Of a DNA stretch of 64,000 nt, positions 49,994 through 59,496 are shown one piece after another. The DNA comes from Vulcanisaeta sp. JCM 16161 (GTDB lineage: Archaea > Thermoproteota > Thermoprotei > Thermoproteales > Thermocladiaceae). A model generated the notes under the pieces. The model saw only the letters and a list, made by a program, of their open reading frames with translations. It was not told the origin of the DNA and did no database searches. The DNA lies in assembly GCF_001316285.1 (NCBI RefSeq), contig NZ_BBDO01000001.1:62001-126000 (forward strand). The letters run 5' to 3'. Made by a program: the position numbers and the translations under genes. Numbering within the stretch: the stretch's first letter is position 1; each line of letters opens with the position of its first letter.

Positions 49994-51772
49994 ATGGTAA
50001 TTGCATGTACGAGGGATTGCTACGACACGTGCATATTTAACGAAAACTATAGACCACTCAACCTATTCCCAATAAATGGATTTACATGCGCCAGGGGCAG
50101 GGCTGATTTAACCAGGAATGAGAGGAATAGAGTATTGTCGGCCTATATAGACGGTAAGGAGGTCAGCATCGAGGATGCCATTAAGTATGCGGCAAAGCTG
50201 CTCAGGGAGGTCATAAAGAGGGACCCTGCCAGGATACTGCGTACGGATTACGACGGTAATCAAGGGCTCTTAACGTGGTATTTCCCCGACAGGTTATTCA
50301 ATGTCATTGGGGCTTCACAGACCGACAGGTCGATATGCTCTGCCGAGGGTCATGCAGCCATTAGGGCGCATTACGGCACTAGCATGGGCGCTTTACCGGA
50401 GGATTTCATTAAGTACAGAGCTGCTGTGTTCTGGGCATTCCCGGCTAGTGTGTCGGCACCGCACATATGGGCCCTGTTCATTAGGAAGTTTAAGGTGGCG
50501 GTTGATGTTAGGCTTAGCGACACGGCCAGGAAGTCGGATAAGGCGGTTATAGTTAAGCCTGGCACTGACGTGTTTCTAGCCATAGGCATTATTAAGGTGC
50601 TGATTGAGGAGGGCCTTGTCGAGGGTAAGGTTAGGCATTTCGAGGAATTAACGAGTTATGTCGAGAGGTTCTCACTTGATTATCTGTCGAGAATTAGCGG
50701 TGTGCCTATAGATAGTATTAGGTGGCTTGCCGAGTTTTACCATGATTATAAGCCACTAACATTGATAGGCTTCGCCCTTGGTCGTTCCTTAAATGGCGGT
50801 GACGCCATTGGTATGATCTCGTTAATCCCAGCCTTGGTTGGTTTGGAGAGGGGTTATTACTACTCGAATTCCCTGGGTTGGGGGATAGACTTTGACTACC
50901 TCAGGGGCCTTCATATGGCTAGGTCTTCGAGGGTCATACCAATGGCTGACTTTGGGGATTACATTGAGCGAGGCGAGGTTGACCTTGTGTATGTTTGGAA
51001 TGAGAATCCAGTGGTTACCCTACCAGGTGGTGATAGGTTGATTGAGGCCGTCCGTGAGGGTAGGGTTACCTTAATTGTTCATGACCCGTACTGGTCTGAA
51101 ACGGCTAAGCTTGCTAATGTGGTTATTCCTGCACCGACATTTCTTGAGAAGTATGACGTGGTTTATAGTTATTGGCATGACTACTTAATCTATAACGAGC
51201 CAGTTAGGTCTCTTAGGGGCATAACGGAGGTCGACTTAATGCACCGATTAGCTAAGGAGCTTGGGATTTCCCATCCACTGCTTATTGAGGATCCCTGGGA
51301 GGCTGTGGATAGGGCCATAAGGCCGGCTGGCGTTACGTTGGAGGAGCTCAGGGAGAGGAAGGTCGTTAAGGTCAAGCCAAGGTACCTACCCACCAACGAG
51401 CCTGATGCATACCCATTGCCAAATCCAGTGGAACCCAGTGAATTAGGTAGTAATGAGGTTCGCCTAGTCTTTACATCACACCCGCTTTACACTAATACGC
51501 AGTTCCGCGAGGTTTATGGCAATTTGGAGCCCGTGGTTTATACCCATGATTATGAGGGTATTGTTATCCTAGAGAATGAGTTTGGTAGCATCAGGGTTAG
51601 GGCTATTAGGGATGGCAATGTACCTCCTGGTGTGGCGTTAATTTATAAAAGCAGCCTTATTGATCTTGATGGCAAGCCCATTAATAGTATTACGGGGCGT
51701 GTTAAGGGTAAATACGCAGGTACGCCATTACTTAACGGCGTTAAGGTTAGGGTTAGGGTCGTGGGTAAATAA
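49994..51772 (+). CDS. molybdopterin bis-MGD oxidoreductase with N-terminal 4Fe-4S site
   Basis: The intact 592-residue protein belongs to the DMSO reductase superfamily. Cysteines CTRDCYDTC and FTCARGRAD near the start form a 4Fe-4S site. Then come SAEGHAAIRAHYG, the nucleotide-binding phrases DVRLSDTARKSDKAVIVKPG and WNENPVVTLPGG, and the C-terminal cofactor-binding HPLYTNTQFRE. It is shorter than formate dehydrogenase and nitrate reductase and has no Tat signal, so it is probably cytoplasmic. The substrate is unknown. A molybdate/tungstate-type regulator lies near the right end of the window; tungsten use is possible in such organisms. Confidence 0.88.
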   Translation: MVIACTRDCYDTCIFNENYRPLNLFPINGFTCARGRADLTRNERNRVLSAYIDGKEVSIEDAIKYAAKLLREVIKRDPARILRTDYDGNQGLLTWYFPDRLFNVIGASQTDRSICSAEGHAAIRAHYGTSMGALPEDFIKYRAAVFWAFPASVSAPHIWALFIRKFKVAVDVRLSDTARKSDKAVIVKPGTDVFLAIGIIKVLIEEGLVEGKVRHFEELTSYVERFSLDYLSRISGVPIDSIRWLAEFYHDYKPLTLIGFALGRSLNGGDAIGMISLIPALVGLERGYYYSNSLGWGIDFDYLRGLHMARSSRVIPMADFGDYIERGEVDLVYVWNENPVVTLPGGDRLIEAVREGRVTLIVHDPYWSETAKLANVVIPAPTFLEKYDVVYSYWHDYLIYNEPVRSLRGITEVDLMHRLAKELGISHPLLIEDPWEAVDRAIRPAGVTLEELRERKVVKVKPRYLPTNEPDAYPLPNPVEPSELGSNEVRLVFTSHPLYTNTQFREVYGNLEPVVYTHDYEGIVILENEFGSIRVRAIRDGNVPPGVALIYKSSLIDLDGKPINSITGRVKGKYAGTPLLNGVKVRVRVVGK

Positions 51773-51919
51773 CGTATATTTTTGCCAATTTATTATTGAT
51801 TAATAAAGTCATTTTTGCATTATTCACGGTAATTAATAAGTTAATAATAATTTTATTCACAGAGTGCAGATATTATTTTTAGGGACATGCTTTTAAATTA
51901 TGCCCATTAACGAGGTAAA

Positions 51920-52321
51920 ATGGTCGTAGAGCTTGCTAAGGGGTCTACTAGGAATTTAAGGAGGTTTTTAAGGGAACTAGGCATAGTCGTAGGTAAGTGT
52001 TTTGATGATTTTGAGTTTACCTCATTGCTAAGGAGTATTAATAGCAAGTATGGTGATGATTACTGGTTATTGGGTTGGAAGGAGCATAAAATTAATGATT
52101 ATTCATCACTATTCGTATTAACGCTCATTGATGACCGTGATAGGGAGTACGTGATTAAGATTTATGTTGGTGTTGGGGTTATAAGTATGGTACTTCCAAT
52201 TAATCAGCTTAACCTGGCCGAGGAGGTCACGGGAATAACAATGTTAGTTAATGGAAGCACTGTTAATTTGTCAGGCAGGGTGTTTTGCATATCCAATATT
52301 GAGATTAGGGCTGTGGCCTAA
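51920..52321 (+). CDS. hypothetical protein
   Basis: The 133-residue intact protein starts MVVELAKGSTRNLRRFLREL. It has alternating charged and hydrophobic segments (WLLGWKEHKINDYSSLFVLT, YVIKIYVGVGVISMVLPINQ) and no signal or membrane segment. A TTTAAATTA-type box A lies near 51892-51900. The 147 bases before the start are AT-rich. I do not recognise a family. Its stop meets the amrS stop tail to tail. Confidence 0.55.
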   Translation: MVVELAKGSTRNLRRFLRELGIVVGKCFDDFEFTSLLRSINSKYGDDYWLLGWKEHKINDYSSLFVLTLIDDRDREYVIKIYVGVGVISMVLPINQLNLAEEVTGITMLVNGSTVNLSGRVFCISNIEIRAVA

Positions 52322-52322
52322 C

Positions 52323-53470
52323 TTATCCCTGTGTTTTAACATGAATTTTTCTCCTAAGCTCCTCGATTTGCTCCCTGGTTATCCTGACATACCTAGATAG
52401 TAATTCGATGGGTACGTAGGCGAACCTATCACTTAACCTCCAGGTTGGCCACACCTTACCGCCGATGTTAATCTTGGCGCCGCAGAACTTGCACCTACCA
52501 TCTTCCGTCAGGTTAACCTCCAGTATGTCGAAGCCCCTCCTCCTAATAACAACCCTACCGCAGTTCGGGCAGTAGGTATTTTCGAGTTTATGCCCTGGAA
52601 CATTACCAATGTAGACGTACTTAAGCCCCTCCTCCTTAGCCACCTGGGCGTGCTTCTCCAGCGTCTCTATGGGTGTTGGTGTAGGTAGTCAACCTTATAG
52701 TCAGGGTGGAACCTTAGGAAATGCATTGGTGTCTCTGGCCCCAGGTTATCCACAACCCACCTGGCCAGTTTACGTGCATACTCCAGGTTATCGCCTATTT
52801 CCGGAACCACCAGGTCCGTAACCTCGATGAATATTCCCTTCCTCTTCATCTCAAGGAGTGTCTGGAATATGGGCTCGGGATCCGGGACCAGTGAGAATTT
52901 CCTCAGGAACTTGGGCTCGGCATTACCCTTAAAGTCTACGGTTGCCGCATCGAGGAACTTGGATATGTAATCAACGGCTTCATCGGTCATATAGCCATTG
53001 GTAACGAATGTATTAAACAACCCCCTCTTCTTGGCTAGGACCCCAACATCGTACGCAAACTCTGCGAATATCGATGGTTCATTATACGTATATGTGATTC
53101 CCTGAGTCCCGTAGGTCTCGGCTAACTCGACAATTTTCTCTGGGGTCACCTCGAAACCCTCGAGAACCCTTCTCTGGCTTATGTCGAAGTTCTGGCAGTA
53201 CTGGCATGCCCAACTACAGCCGTATGTGGAGAAGGAGAGTACCATGGAACCTGGGTTGAAGTGGTAAAGTGGTTTCTTCTCTATTGGGTCTACGGCTATT
53301 GCTGAGATCTTTCCATAAACCATTAAGTAAAGCCTACCGCCCAAGTTCCATCTAACGCCGCAAAATCCATACTGACCATCAGAGAGCTTGCACCTCCTTG
53401 CGCATGCTGTGCACTCAACCCTACCGTCAGGCAACGCCTTATACAGTACCGCTTCCCTCATTAAGCTCAT
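52323..53470 (-). CDS. amrS: AmmeMemoRadiSam system radical SAM enzyme AmrS (frameshifted)
   Basis: Radical SAM enzyme of the conserved AmmeMemoRadiSam group. The N part has [20 protein letters not shown] and then the radical SAM cluster [14 protein letters not shown]. Further blocks are [33 protein letters not shown] and [11 protein letters not shown]. After a frameshift near 52670 the C-terminal domain carries two zinc-ribbon pairs ([16 protein letters not shown]). The companion proteins (AMMECR1 and Memo) are not in the window. Substrate is not established. Length of about 382 residues is normal. Confidence 0.9.
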
Positions 53471-53586
53471 ATGTAATCATTAACCCATGATTAAAAACCT
53501 TATGAGGCAAGTAAGTCTCTACTAATTAGTACGTAGTCACGGAGGGGGTATGTTTTTTTAAGTAGTTTGTTGTATGGAGCCAAGAT

Positions 53587-53898
53587 ATGCCGAAGAAGAG
53601 GAAGAATAGGGGACGCCATAAGGGTGATAAGGGCAAGGAACCGATGGTCTACTGCGACAATTGCGGTAAGCTAGTGCCTAGGTCTAAGGCTGTTAGGGTT
53701 ACGGTACCATACTCACCAGTGCCGGCCGACCTTGCTAGGGAGCTTGAGAAGCAGGGCGCCATCGTCCCTAGGTACTACGTCACAAAGACCTACTGCATAA
53801 ACTGCGCAATCTACCTAGGCATACTAAAGGTTAGGGCTGAGGATGAGAGGAAGAAGAAAGTTTCACTAACGAAGGCGCCAGTACGTAGGGAGCAGTAA
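53587..53898 (+). CDS. rps26e: 30S ribosomal protein S26e
   Basis: The intact 103-residue protein starts KKRKNRGRHKGDKGKEP and has the S26e zinc-site cysteines VYCDNCGKLVPRSKAV and TYCINCAIYLGILKV. S26e lies near the mRNA exit on the small subunit. A TTTTTTTAAG box A near 53548-53557 sits about 30 bases upstream of the ATG. The basic C-terminal tail (KKKVSLTKAPVRREQ) is normal. Confidence 0.95.
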   Translation: MPKKRKNRGRHKGDKGKEPMVYCDNCGKLVPRSKAVRVTVPYSPVPADLARELEKQGAIVPRYYVTKTYCINCAIYLGILKVRAEDERKKKVSLTKAPVRREQ

Positions 53899-53899
53899 C

Positions 53900-53977
53900 G
53901 GCGCTACCTGCGGCGAAGCCCACCCAAACGCAGCGCCGGCGCCCTCAACTTCGCAAAATACCCAGGGAACGCCAACA
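53900..53977 (+). ncRNA. two GC-rich hairpins downstream of rps26e, candidate small RNA
   Basis: Hairpin 1: GGCGC (53900-53904), a 4-base bulge, TGCG (53909-53912), a 16-base loop, CGCA (53929-53932), GCGCC (53933-53937). Hairpin 2 follows directly: GGCG and CCCT (53938-53945), a loop, AGGG (53964-53967), AA, CGCC (53970-53973), then AACA. The GC content is far above the AT-rich surroundings, as for structured RNAs in hyperthermophiles. The ACA placement does not fit the standard three-base spacing of H/ACA RNAs. Confidence 0.35.
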
Positions 53978-54044
53978 AAGCCCTGAGTTTAAATAACGAT
54001 GGTAGTAACTCTTATAAGTCATTTCAGGCTTATGTTAATGCATA

Positions 54045-54448
54045 ATGGAGCATAGCGAGGAAACCAGGAGGATGGAGTTACCCAATACCGAGACGGTGAG
54101 GAGAAGTCCAAGTAAGCTTGAGCTTGTATTTATTGAGAGCCCCAGGGACTTCATGAAGGATTTTAAGGTCGTGTTTGACCTATCAATAATAAGGGAGATA
54201 ACACTTGGTAGGAGCCTGAGAACATGGTCATAATACCTGACCCAACAGTATCTAGGAAGCATGCGGTGATAACGATGGTCGGCAATGAATTATTAATTAA
54301 GGATTTGAATAGTACGAATGGCACGTACGTGCTTGACGGCGGAACATTCAAGAGAATAAGTGAGTATAGGTTCAGTGGTGATGTGGTTATTAGGCTTGGT
54401 TATTACACGGTCATTAAGCTATCACTGGTGACGGAGGAAAACCCATAG
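54045..54448 (+). CDS. FHA-domain protein (frameshifted)
   Basis: FHA domains bind phosphothreonine peptides. The signature appears as ITLGRS, then after a break near 54222 IIPDPTVSRKHAVITMVGN and KDLNSTNGTYVLDG (the G-R, S-x-x-H and N-G motifs). The protein is about 134 residues, with a 40-residue N-terminal tail that contains Thr and Ser (SEETRRMELPNTETV), possibly the phosphorylation site. It points tail to tail at the Ser/Thr kinase gene at 54460 with 11 bases between, a natural substrate or partner. Confidence 0.82.
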
Positions 54449-54459
54449 TACCAAGCGCA

Positions 54460-56053
54460 TCATGAGTTCATGAACTTACTAAGCGCGGCTAATATTTCAT
54501 TAGTGCTTGATGGTCTAAGTGACGGGTTTAACTCAAGACCTCTCATTATTAATGATGCAATCTCGGGCGGTACATCAGGCCTATAACTGGTTATTAGGGG
54601 TACGACTGCCTGCCCACTGCTTAATCTGTGGATGTGCGGATTAATTCCCGTCAGCATTTCATAGAATATGCATGAGAGGGAGTAAATATCGGACCTAACA
54701 TCGGCAATTCCCTTACTAACCTCAGGCGCTGCATAGGCTATTGAGAATTGCGATACGTAGGACTTACCGCCAACCATTATCTTAGCTGCACCTAAGTCGC
54801 CAATCTTCACAATCCTCCTTTCCCTATCCTTGAATAATATATTCTCAGGTTTAAGGTCTAGGTGCACTATATTAGCCTTATGAAGCTCAGATAGTGCAAG
54901 TGTTATGGAGTACGCCAACCTCAGGAACTCATTAAGCTCAAGAGGCCCCTTCTCCCTCATTAAATCCCTCAATGATCCTCCTTCCATGAACTCCATAACC
55001 ACGTATGGTGGCTCACTTAAGTAATCCTCGAGCGACTTATATGGGAGCTTCTCATCAGGTGGTATGTGAACCTCAAATACCTTAACAATGTGTGGGCTCT
55101 CAATGATAGGTACTCGCTCATCTCCTTTTTAAATGACGATAGCACCCTCGGGTCATTAGCCAAGGGATTACCCCTTGAGTCCCTATCCTTAAGAACCTTA
55201 ATGGCGTAAACCCTACCCCACTCATCCCTGCCCCTAAGCACGTAACTGAAGCCGCCCGTAGCGACCACATTATCGATTAGGTACTTACCGCCTAACCATG
55301 CGCCCAACCACGCTATTGGTGGTTTCAACCCCCTAACAAACCTCAACCTTGTTGGTCTTAAGTACATTATTATGAAGACGAGTATTAGGGCGGTGATGCC
55401 CAGCCAATAAGCCTAATCACCGGGTAAATGCCGTAAACCAACGTCACTATTAACACCACCACCGAGACATAGCCAGGGAATCTACGCATCATCGGTGTTG
55501 CGGATACTATGGATGGTACCAATGCAATATACGCATAAGGTTGATTCAGCACCAGGAGGAGTACGGCGGCAGGTATTATTAGGGATACGCCTAGGTATGT
55601 TATTATTCTGTCAATCGTATCCTCAGGGAAGTCAATCCTATACATTAGTATTGAGTTCCTAATCGTTATTATAAAGGACGATGCAAATATGAGAAGTGAA
55701 TTGATTAGTAAGTAAAGTGCGGGTGGTGCCGGGTTTACATAACCCCTGTAAAATAGGTATAGGACGTACAACACTGTTAATACTATCATGGCCCTTAAAT
55801 CAACGACCCTCAACGATAAAACCAACACCACAACCCCTAGAAATACGGCTAATACATCATAGACATAGGCACTGTTAATTATGAATATTATCGATAATGC
55901 AAGGATTATCTCCGAAACCAGCGGTATTAGGAACCAGTTATTTCTCAACGGATACTTCCTAAATAATTCATAGAATAGCACAAACAATGAAACCACGATA
56001 AACGCCCGCACGGCATTAATACCAGTTATAAATAGTAAACTTATGAAAAGCAC
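54460..56053 (-). CDS. membrane Ser/Thr protein kinase (frameshifted)
   Basis: The N-terminal 220 residues form about seven hydrophobic segments (AVRAFIVVSLFVLFYELF, VLAVFLGVVVLVLSLRVVDL and others); the kinase domain follows: glycine loop VVATGGFSYVLRG, catalytic Lys in YAIKVLKD, EMSEYLSL, EFMEGGSL (hinge), catalytic loop HLDLKPENILF, metal loop IGDLGAAK, then APEVSKGIADVRSDIYSLS. The catalytic loop is HLD instead of HRD, and DFG is DLG, both tolerated variants. Breaks lie near 55400, 55100 and 55010. The GTG at 56053 follows an in-frame stop. An unusual sensor-kinase architecture, beside its FHA protein. Confidence 0.85.
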
Positions 56054-56147
56054 AATCCCCGGTAATGCCTTAAGTACCTTATTGCGTCGGTGATCAGCAC
56101 GTTAGTTACTCTTTAAAGTCCCATTTAAAACGTTATTTAGATAATGA

Positions 56148-56421
56148 ATGAAGAGGGTTCACATACTCGTTAAGGGACTAGTCCAGGGAGTTGGTTTCAG
56201 GGCATTTGTGAGGAGGAATGCCAAGAGATTGGGCATTAAGGGCTTCGTTAGGAACCTACCCGATGGCTTCACAGTGGAAATAGTGGCGGAGTCCAGACGA
56301 CGCGATTGAGCAGTTGATAAGTATTGCCAAGAGGGGGCCACCAGGAGCTGTGGTTGAGGATGTTGATGTGGAGTATGAAGAGCCTAAGAACGAGTTCAGC
56401 GATTTTGAGATACTTTATTAA
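56148..56421 (+). CDS. acylphosphatase (frameshifted)
   Basis: The enzyme hydrolyses acyl phosphates. The sequence [20 protein letters not shown], with the catalytic Arg of GVGFR, then [20 protein letters not shown] carrying the catalytic Asn, is typical. After a break near 56300 the frame continues [20 protein letters not shown] and ends FEILY. Total of about 91 residues is normal. No long open frame spans this gene, so it is easy to miss. The 3' end overlaps the Nudix gene end on the other strand. Confidence 0.85.
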
Positions 56422-56877
56422 CATACTTAATTAAGCCGCCGCCACACGGCGTAGGCCCCGAATCCAGGAGGTCCATTATCAATTGCTTAGCGGTATCCGT
56501 TAAGTCAAGGCTCGATGCCTCCCTTAGGTCTACGAACCTCAACTCCAGGGCATCACTCGAGCTCTAGGCTCGCCGCCGATAGGCTCCACTAAATAATCAA
56601 GGAGTAGGAAGTGATACCTAACCCTGCCCTCCTTATCCCGCTCCACGTATTGATAAATGCCAAAGAGCCCCAATGCCTTACCAATGATGCCCGTCTCCTC
56701 CTGTAACTCCCTCAGTGCTGCGCGGTCTGGGTCTTCGCCTGGTTCGACCATGCCACCGGGTATTGACCACTTACCCTTATTGGGTTCGGCACCCCTCCTT
56801 ATTAGCAGGATTTTATTATCCTTAATGACTATGGCGCCAACACCAACCAATGGGTATCTTGGGTACTCCCTACTCAT
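56396..56877 (-). CDS. Nudix hydrolase (frameshifted)
   Basis: The Nudix box GGMVEPGEDPDRAALRELQE, continuing with ETGI, is a perfect G-x5-E-x7-R-E-U-x-E-E-x-G-U match. The N terminus YPLVGVGAIVIKDNKILLIR and later GKWSIPGG resemble ADP-ribose or mutT-like hydrolases. The frame breaks near 56565; the C-terminal continuation reads DALELRFVDLREASSLDLTD and ends at a TGA at 56396-56398, overlapping the acylphosphatase end. Substrate unknown (nucleoside diphosphate derivative). Confidence 0.85.
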
Positions 56878-56954
56878 TTTAATGCGCAGCCATGTCTTAG
56901 GTTAATTAAGCATTAACGCTAATATTTAAAAGTGTGATAGTTCTCGCATAACTA

Positions 56955-57194
56955 ATGGAGTGCAATAATGATAAGGTAAGGAGCGTAGTTGAGAGCCTAT
57001 CGGATAAGGAACCCATTGAGGCTTACCAGACATTACTTGAGGAGAATTGCTTTGGTAGGGGCATGATTTACGACATTGGTGGTAAGTACATAGTCTACAT
57101 GAAGGATGAGGAAAACGCATGCATAGAGGAGACGAACTCGATAGACCGTGCCAGGGAGTTGGCGAAGGCATTTGTTGACTCCGTCTGTTCCTAA
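56955..57194 (+). CDS. small hypothetical protein
   Basis: The intact 79-residue acidic protein starts MECNNDKVRSVVESLSDKEP. It contains three cysteines spread along the chain and a central GRGMIYDIGGKYIVYMKDEE strand pair. Its stop overlaps the ATG of the MoaD-like gene (TAATG), so the two are translationally coupled. No family recognised. Confidence 0.6.
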   Translation: MECNNDKVRSVVESLSDKEPIEAYQTLLEENCFGRGMIYDIGGKYIVYMKDEENACIEETNSIDRARELAKAFVDSVCS

Positions 57195-57478
57195 TGACCA
57201 TGAAGGTAAAGGTAATATTGTCAGCGAATTTACACGAGCTTGCTAATGCCGTGAGTATTACGTTGCAAGTGCCAGATGGGTGCACGGTTAAGGACCTAAT
57301 AATGAGACTTGGCGAGGTGAATCCAGAGATCCCAAAGATACTGCTTAAGGGTGATGAGCTTAATGAGAATTATGTAGTGATTGTGAATGGTAGGGATATA
57401 TACTGGCTAAAGGGCTTGTTTACTAATCTCAGTGATGGTGATGAGGTGCTAATCGCGCCTAAGGCATTTATATCGTAA
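57194..57478 (+). CDS. MoaD/ThiS-like ubiquitin-fold protein lacking the C-terminal diglycine
   Basis: The 94-residue protein has the beta-grasp pattern: MKVKVILSANLHELANAV, VPDGCTVKDLIMRLGEVNPE, NENYVVIVNGRDI and LSDGDEVLIAPK. MoaD proteins carry sulfur for molybdopterin on a C-terminal Gly-Gly; this protein ends KAFIS. A terminal frameshift is possible but the sequence gives no sign of one. It is coupled to the upstream small gene. If it is not a sulfur carrier, it may be a structural relative. Confidence 0.7.
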   Translation: MTMKVKVILSANLHELANAVSITLQVPDGCTVKDLIMRLGEVNPEIPKILLKGDELNENYVVIVNGRDIYWLKGLFTNLSDGDEVLIAPKAFIS

Positions 57479-57521
57479 AACTTAATACCTCTACTTAGGC
57501 ATCTAATATTTGTGATTGTGA

Positions 57522-58336
57522 ATGGCTAGGAATAAGCTGGTGAGCATTGATGAAGCCCTGGACCTAATTAATGATGGTGATGAAATAGCGATTGGTGGTA
57601 TGTCCTTTCATCGTAATCCCATGTCAATGGCAATAGCCATAGCGAGGTCAAATAAGAGGGACCTGGCGCTGGTGGATAGGGAGCCTGGGCTTGCCTTTGA
57701 TCTATTAACGATTTCAGGTAGGGTAAAGAGGATTAGAGCTGCATGGTCACCTTCGAGCACTTTGGCATTGCCCCCGGGTTCAGGAGGATGGTGGAGAGCG
57801 GTGAGGTGGAATTCATAGAGGACGTTTGTGAGGGCGTGATGGCTGGACTCCGTGCAGGGGCTTATGGACTTCCCTTCATGCCATCAGCAATAGCGTTGGA
57901 TAGCGACTTAGTCCCGTTAAACGTCAAGAGGGGTATTTGGAAGGTGATTAGGGATCCATTTAATGACCAGGAGTTAATCGCGGTTAAGGCTATAAGGCCT
58001 GACGTGGCCTTGGTGCATGTTCACAGGGCTGATGAGAGGGGTGATGTTGAGATTTACGGTCCTAAGTACGAGGATTTACTTAAGATTCAGGCTGCCAAGA
58101 GGGTTATAGTTACGGCTGAGGAAATAGTTAGTGAGGATTACTTTAGGGAACACCCAGAGAGGTTGACAATACCTGGCTTCATGATAACGGCGGTTGTGCA
58201 TTCGCCGAGGGGTGCATGGCCAACGTCAATGTATGGTTATTATAAGGCTGATTACGAAATTATCAAGAGGTATTTCGATAGTGTTAAGGCTGGGCTTAGT
58301 ATTGATAAGGTGCTTGAGGTGTTTGTTCATGGCTGA
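57522..58336 (+). CDS. CoA transferase subunit A (frameshifted)
   Basis: Family I CoA transferases swap CoA between acids. The N part LVSIDEALDLINDGDEIAIG and MSFHRNPMSMAIAIARS is the glutaconate-type subunit A start. After a break near 57745 the frame reads TFEHFGIAPGFRRMVESGEV, RAGAYGLPFMPSA, VHVHRADERGDVEIYGP and RVIVTAEEIV. The stop overlaps the subunit B start. About 271 residues is normal. Substrate unknown; family members act on acyl-CoA from amino acid or fatty acid degradation. Confidence 0.87.
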
Positions 58337-59054
58337 CATGGATAATGTAATTAAATGCATGGCAAAGCAACTAAGGGATGGAGACACCGTATATACGGGA
58401 CTAGCCTCAGTGCCTGCGGTACTGGCGGTGGCATTGGCTAAGCATTGGGGATTGAATATTTGGTTCATAAACGTAGCCGAGATATACGAACCTAGGGATA
58501 TATTGATAACTCCATCATCGGGAGATCCATACCTATTCATTGATGGTGAGGGTTTTGTAACGAGCCTAGACGCCTTTGACCTGGCTAGGCGTGGGCAGCT
58601 CGATGTCATGTTCTTTTCGGCGGCTCAGGTTGATCGACGCGGTAACATGAATTTATCAGTCATTGGTGGTAGTTATGAGAGACCAAGGGTTCGACTACCA
58701 GGTGGTGCAGCTGCGGCTTACTTATACAGGAGGGCCCGTAGGATCGTGATGTGGCTTAAGGAACACTCAAGGAGGACGCTTGTTGAGAGGGTTGACTTCA
58801 TAACCGCCCCAGGGCCCACGAGGCAGGGCCCGCGATTAACAATATGTACTCCAAAGGCTATGTTTGAGTTTGATCATGAACTTGGCGAATTGGTGTTGAC
58901 AGGCGTATTCCCTGGCGTTACTGTAGATGAGGTAATTAATAATATGGCCTTTAAACCAAGGGTTAGGGAGACATTGAGCATTCTTGAAGCCGCAACGCAG
59001 GATGAGCTGCAATTCTTAAATAAGCTGGATCCAGGCGGTGTTAGGTATTCGTAA
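58329..59054 (+). CDS. CoA transferase subunit B
   Basis: The intact 241-residue protein starts MADMDNVIKCMAKQLRDGDT at ATG 58329, which overlaps the subunit A stop by 8 bases. Blocks PAVLAVALAKHWGLNIWFIN, FDLARRGQLDVMFFSAAQVD and VRLPGGAAAAYLYRRARRIV match the glutaconate-type subunit B; the acidic residue expected in the catalytic E-x-G position is not obvious (IYEPRD region). The end LQFLNKLDPGGVRYS is typical for the DPxGxRY-type terminus. Confidence 0.85.
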   Translation: MADMDNVIKCMAKQLRDGDTVYTGLASVPAVLAVALAKHWGLNIWFINVAEIYEPRDILITPSSGDPYLFIDGEGFVTSLDAFDLARRGQLDVMFFSAAQVDRRGNMNLSVIGGSYERPRVRLPGGAAAAYLYRRARRIVMWLKEHSRRTLVERVDFITAPGPTRQGPRLTICTPKAMFEFDHELGELVLTGVFPGVTVDEVINNMAFKPRVRETLSILEAATQDELQFLNKLDPGGVRYS

Positions 59055-59064
59055 AAATCATGAG

Positions 59065-59412
59065 TCATAGCATTTTACTCTCTATTTTATATGCGCCCAG
59101 TATTATTGCTCCGGCTGATTTCGAAGCCTCAACAAGCTTCTTACCAACATCATCACCACTCCCCGCTGGGTAAACAAGCAGTGCATAGCCAATGGCCTCG
59201 CCAGGCCATCCATAAGCGTAGGCCAGTAGTAGGTTGAGCCCTGTGGCTGCCTCTATCGTGGTTAAAACCCTACCTAAAGTGCCTGGTTCGTTGGGCATCG
59301 CTATGTGTATTACGAATACACCACCCTGTATTGCCATGGCTAGGTCATAGAGCTTTGTAAATAGCCTCTGCATATCCTCGATCATCCTAAGTAAATTAGC
59401 CCCTGCGCTCAC
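59065..59412 (-). CDS. ACT-domain-like protein
   Basis: The intact 115-residue protein has an N-terminal helix (LLRMIEDMQRLFTKLYDLAM), then IHIAMPNEPGTLGRVLTTIE, the ACT phrase NEPGTLxxVL, followed by TGLNLLLAYAYG and VKKLVEASK-like helix. ACT domains bind amino acids and often regulate enzymes or transcription. The protein has no attached catalytic or DNA-binding domain. Neighbours (CoA transferase, KptA) give no clear partner. Confidence 0.7.
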   Translation of the reverse strand: MSAGANLLRMIEDMQRLFTKLYDLAMAIQGGVFVIHIAMPNEPGTLGRVLTTIEAATGLNLLLAYAYGWPGEAIGYALLVYPAGSGDDVGKKLVEASKSAGAIILGAYKIESKML

Positions 59413-59496
59413 GTATAAATTGAAAGCGCTTAATTATTTCAATAAATCACACAAGATAAAGAGATAAAAACAGACCACTCTTAATTAGATTGACGA

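Noticed and set aside
53899..53980. rps26e hairpins as a standard H/ACA RNA
   Set aside because: The ACA is one base from the stem instead of three, and no pseudouridylation pocket is clear; kept only as a candidate structured RNA.
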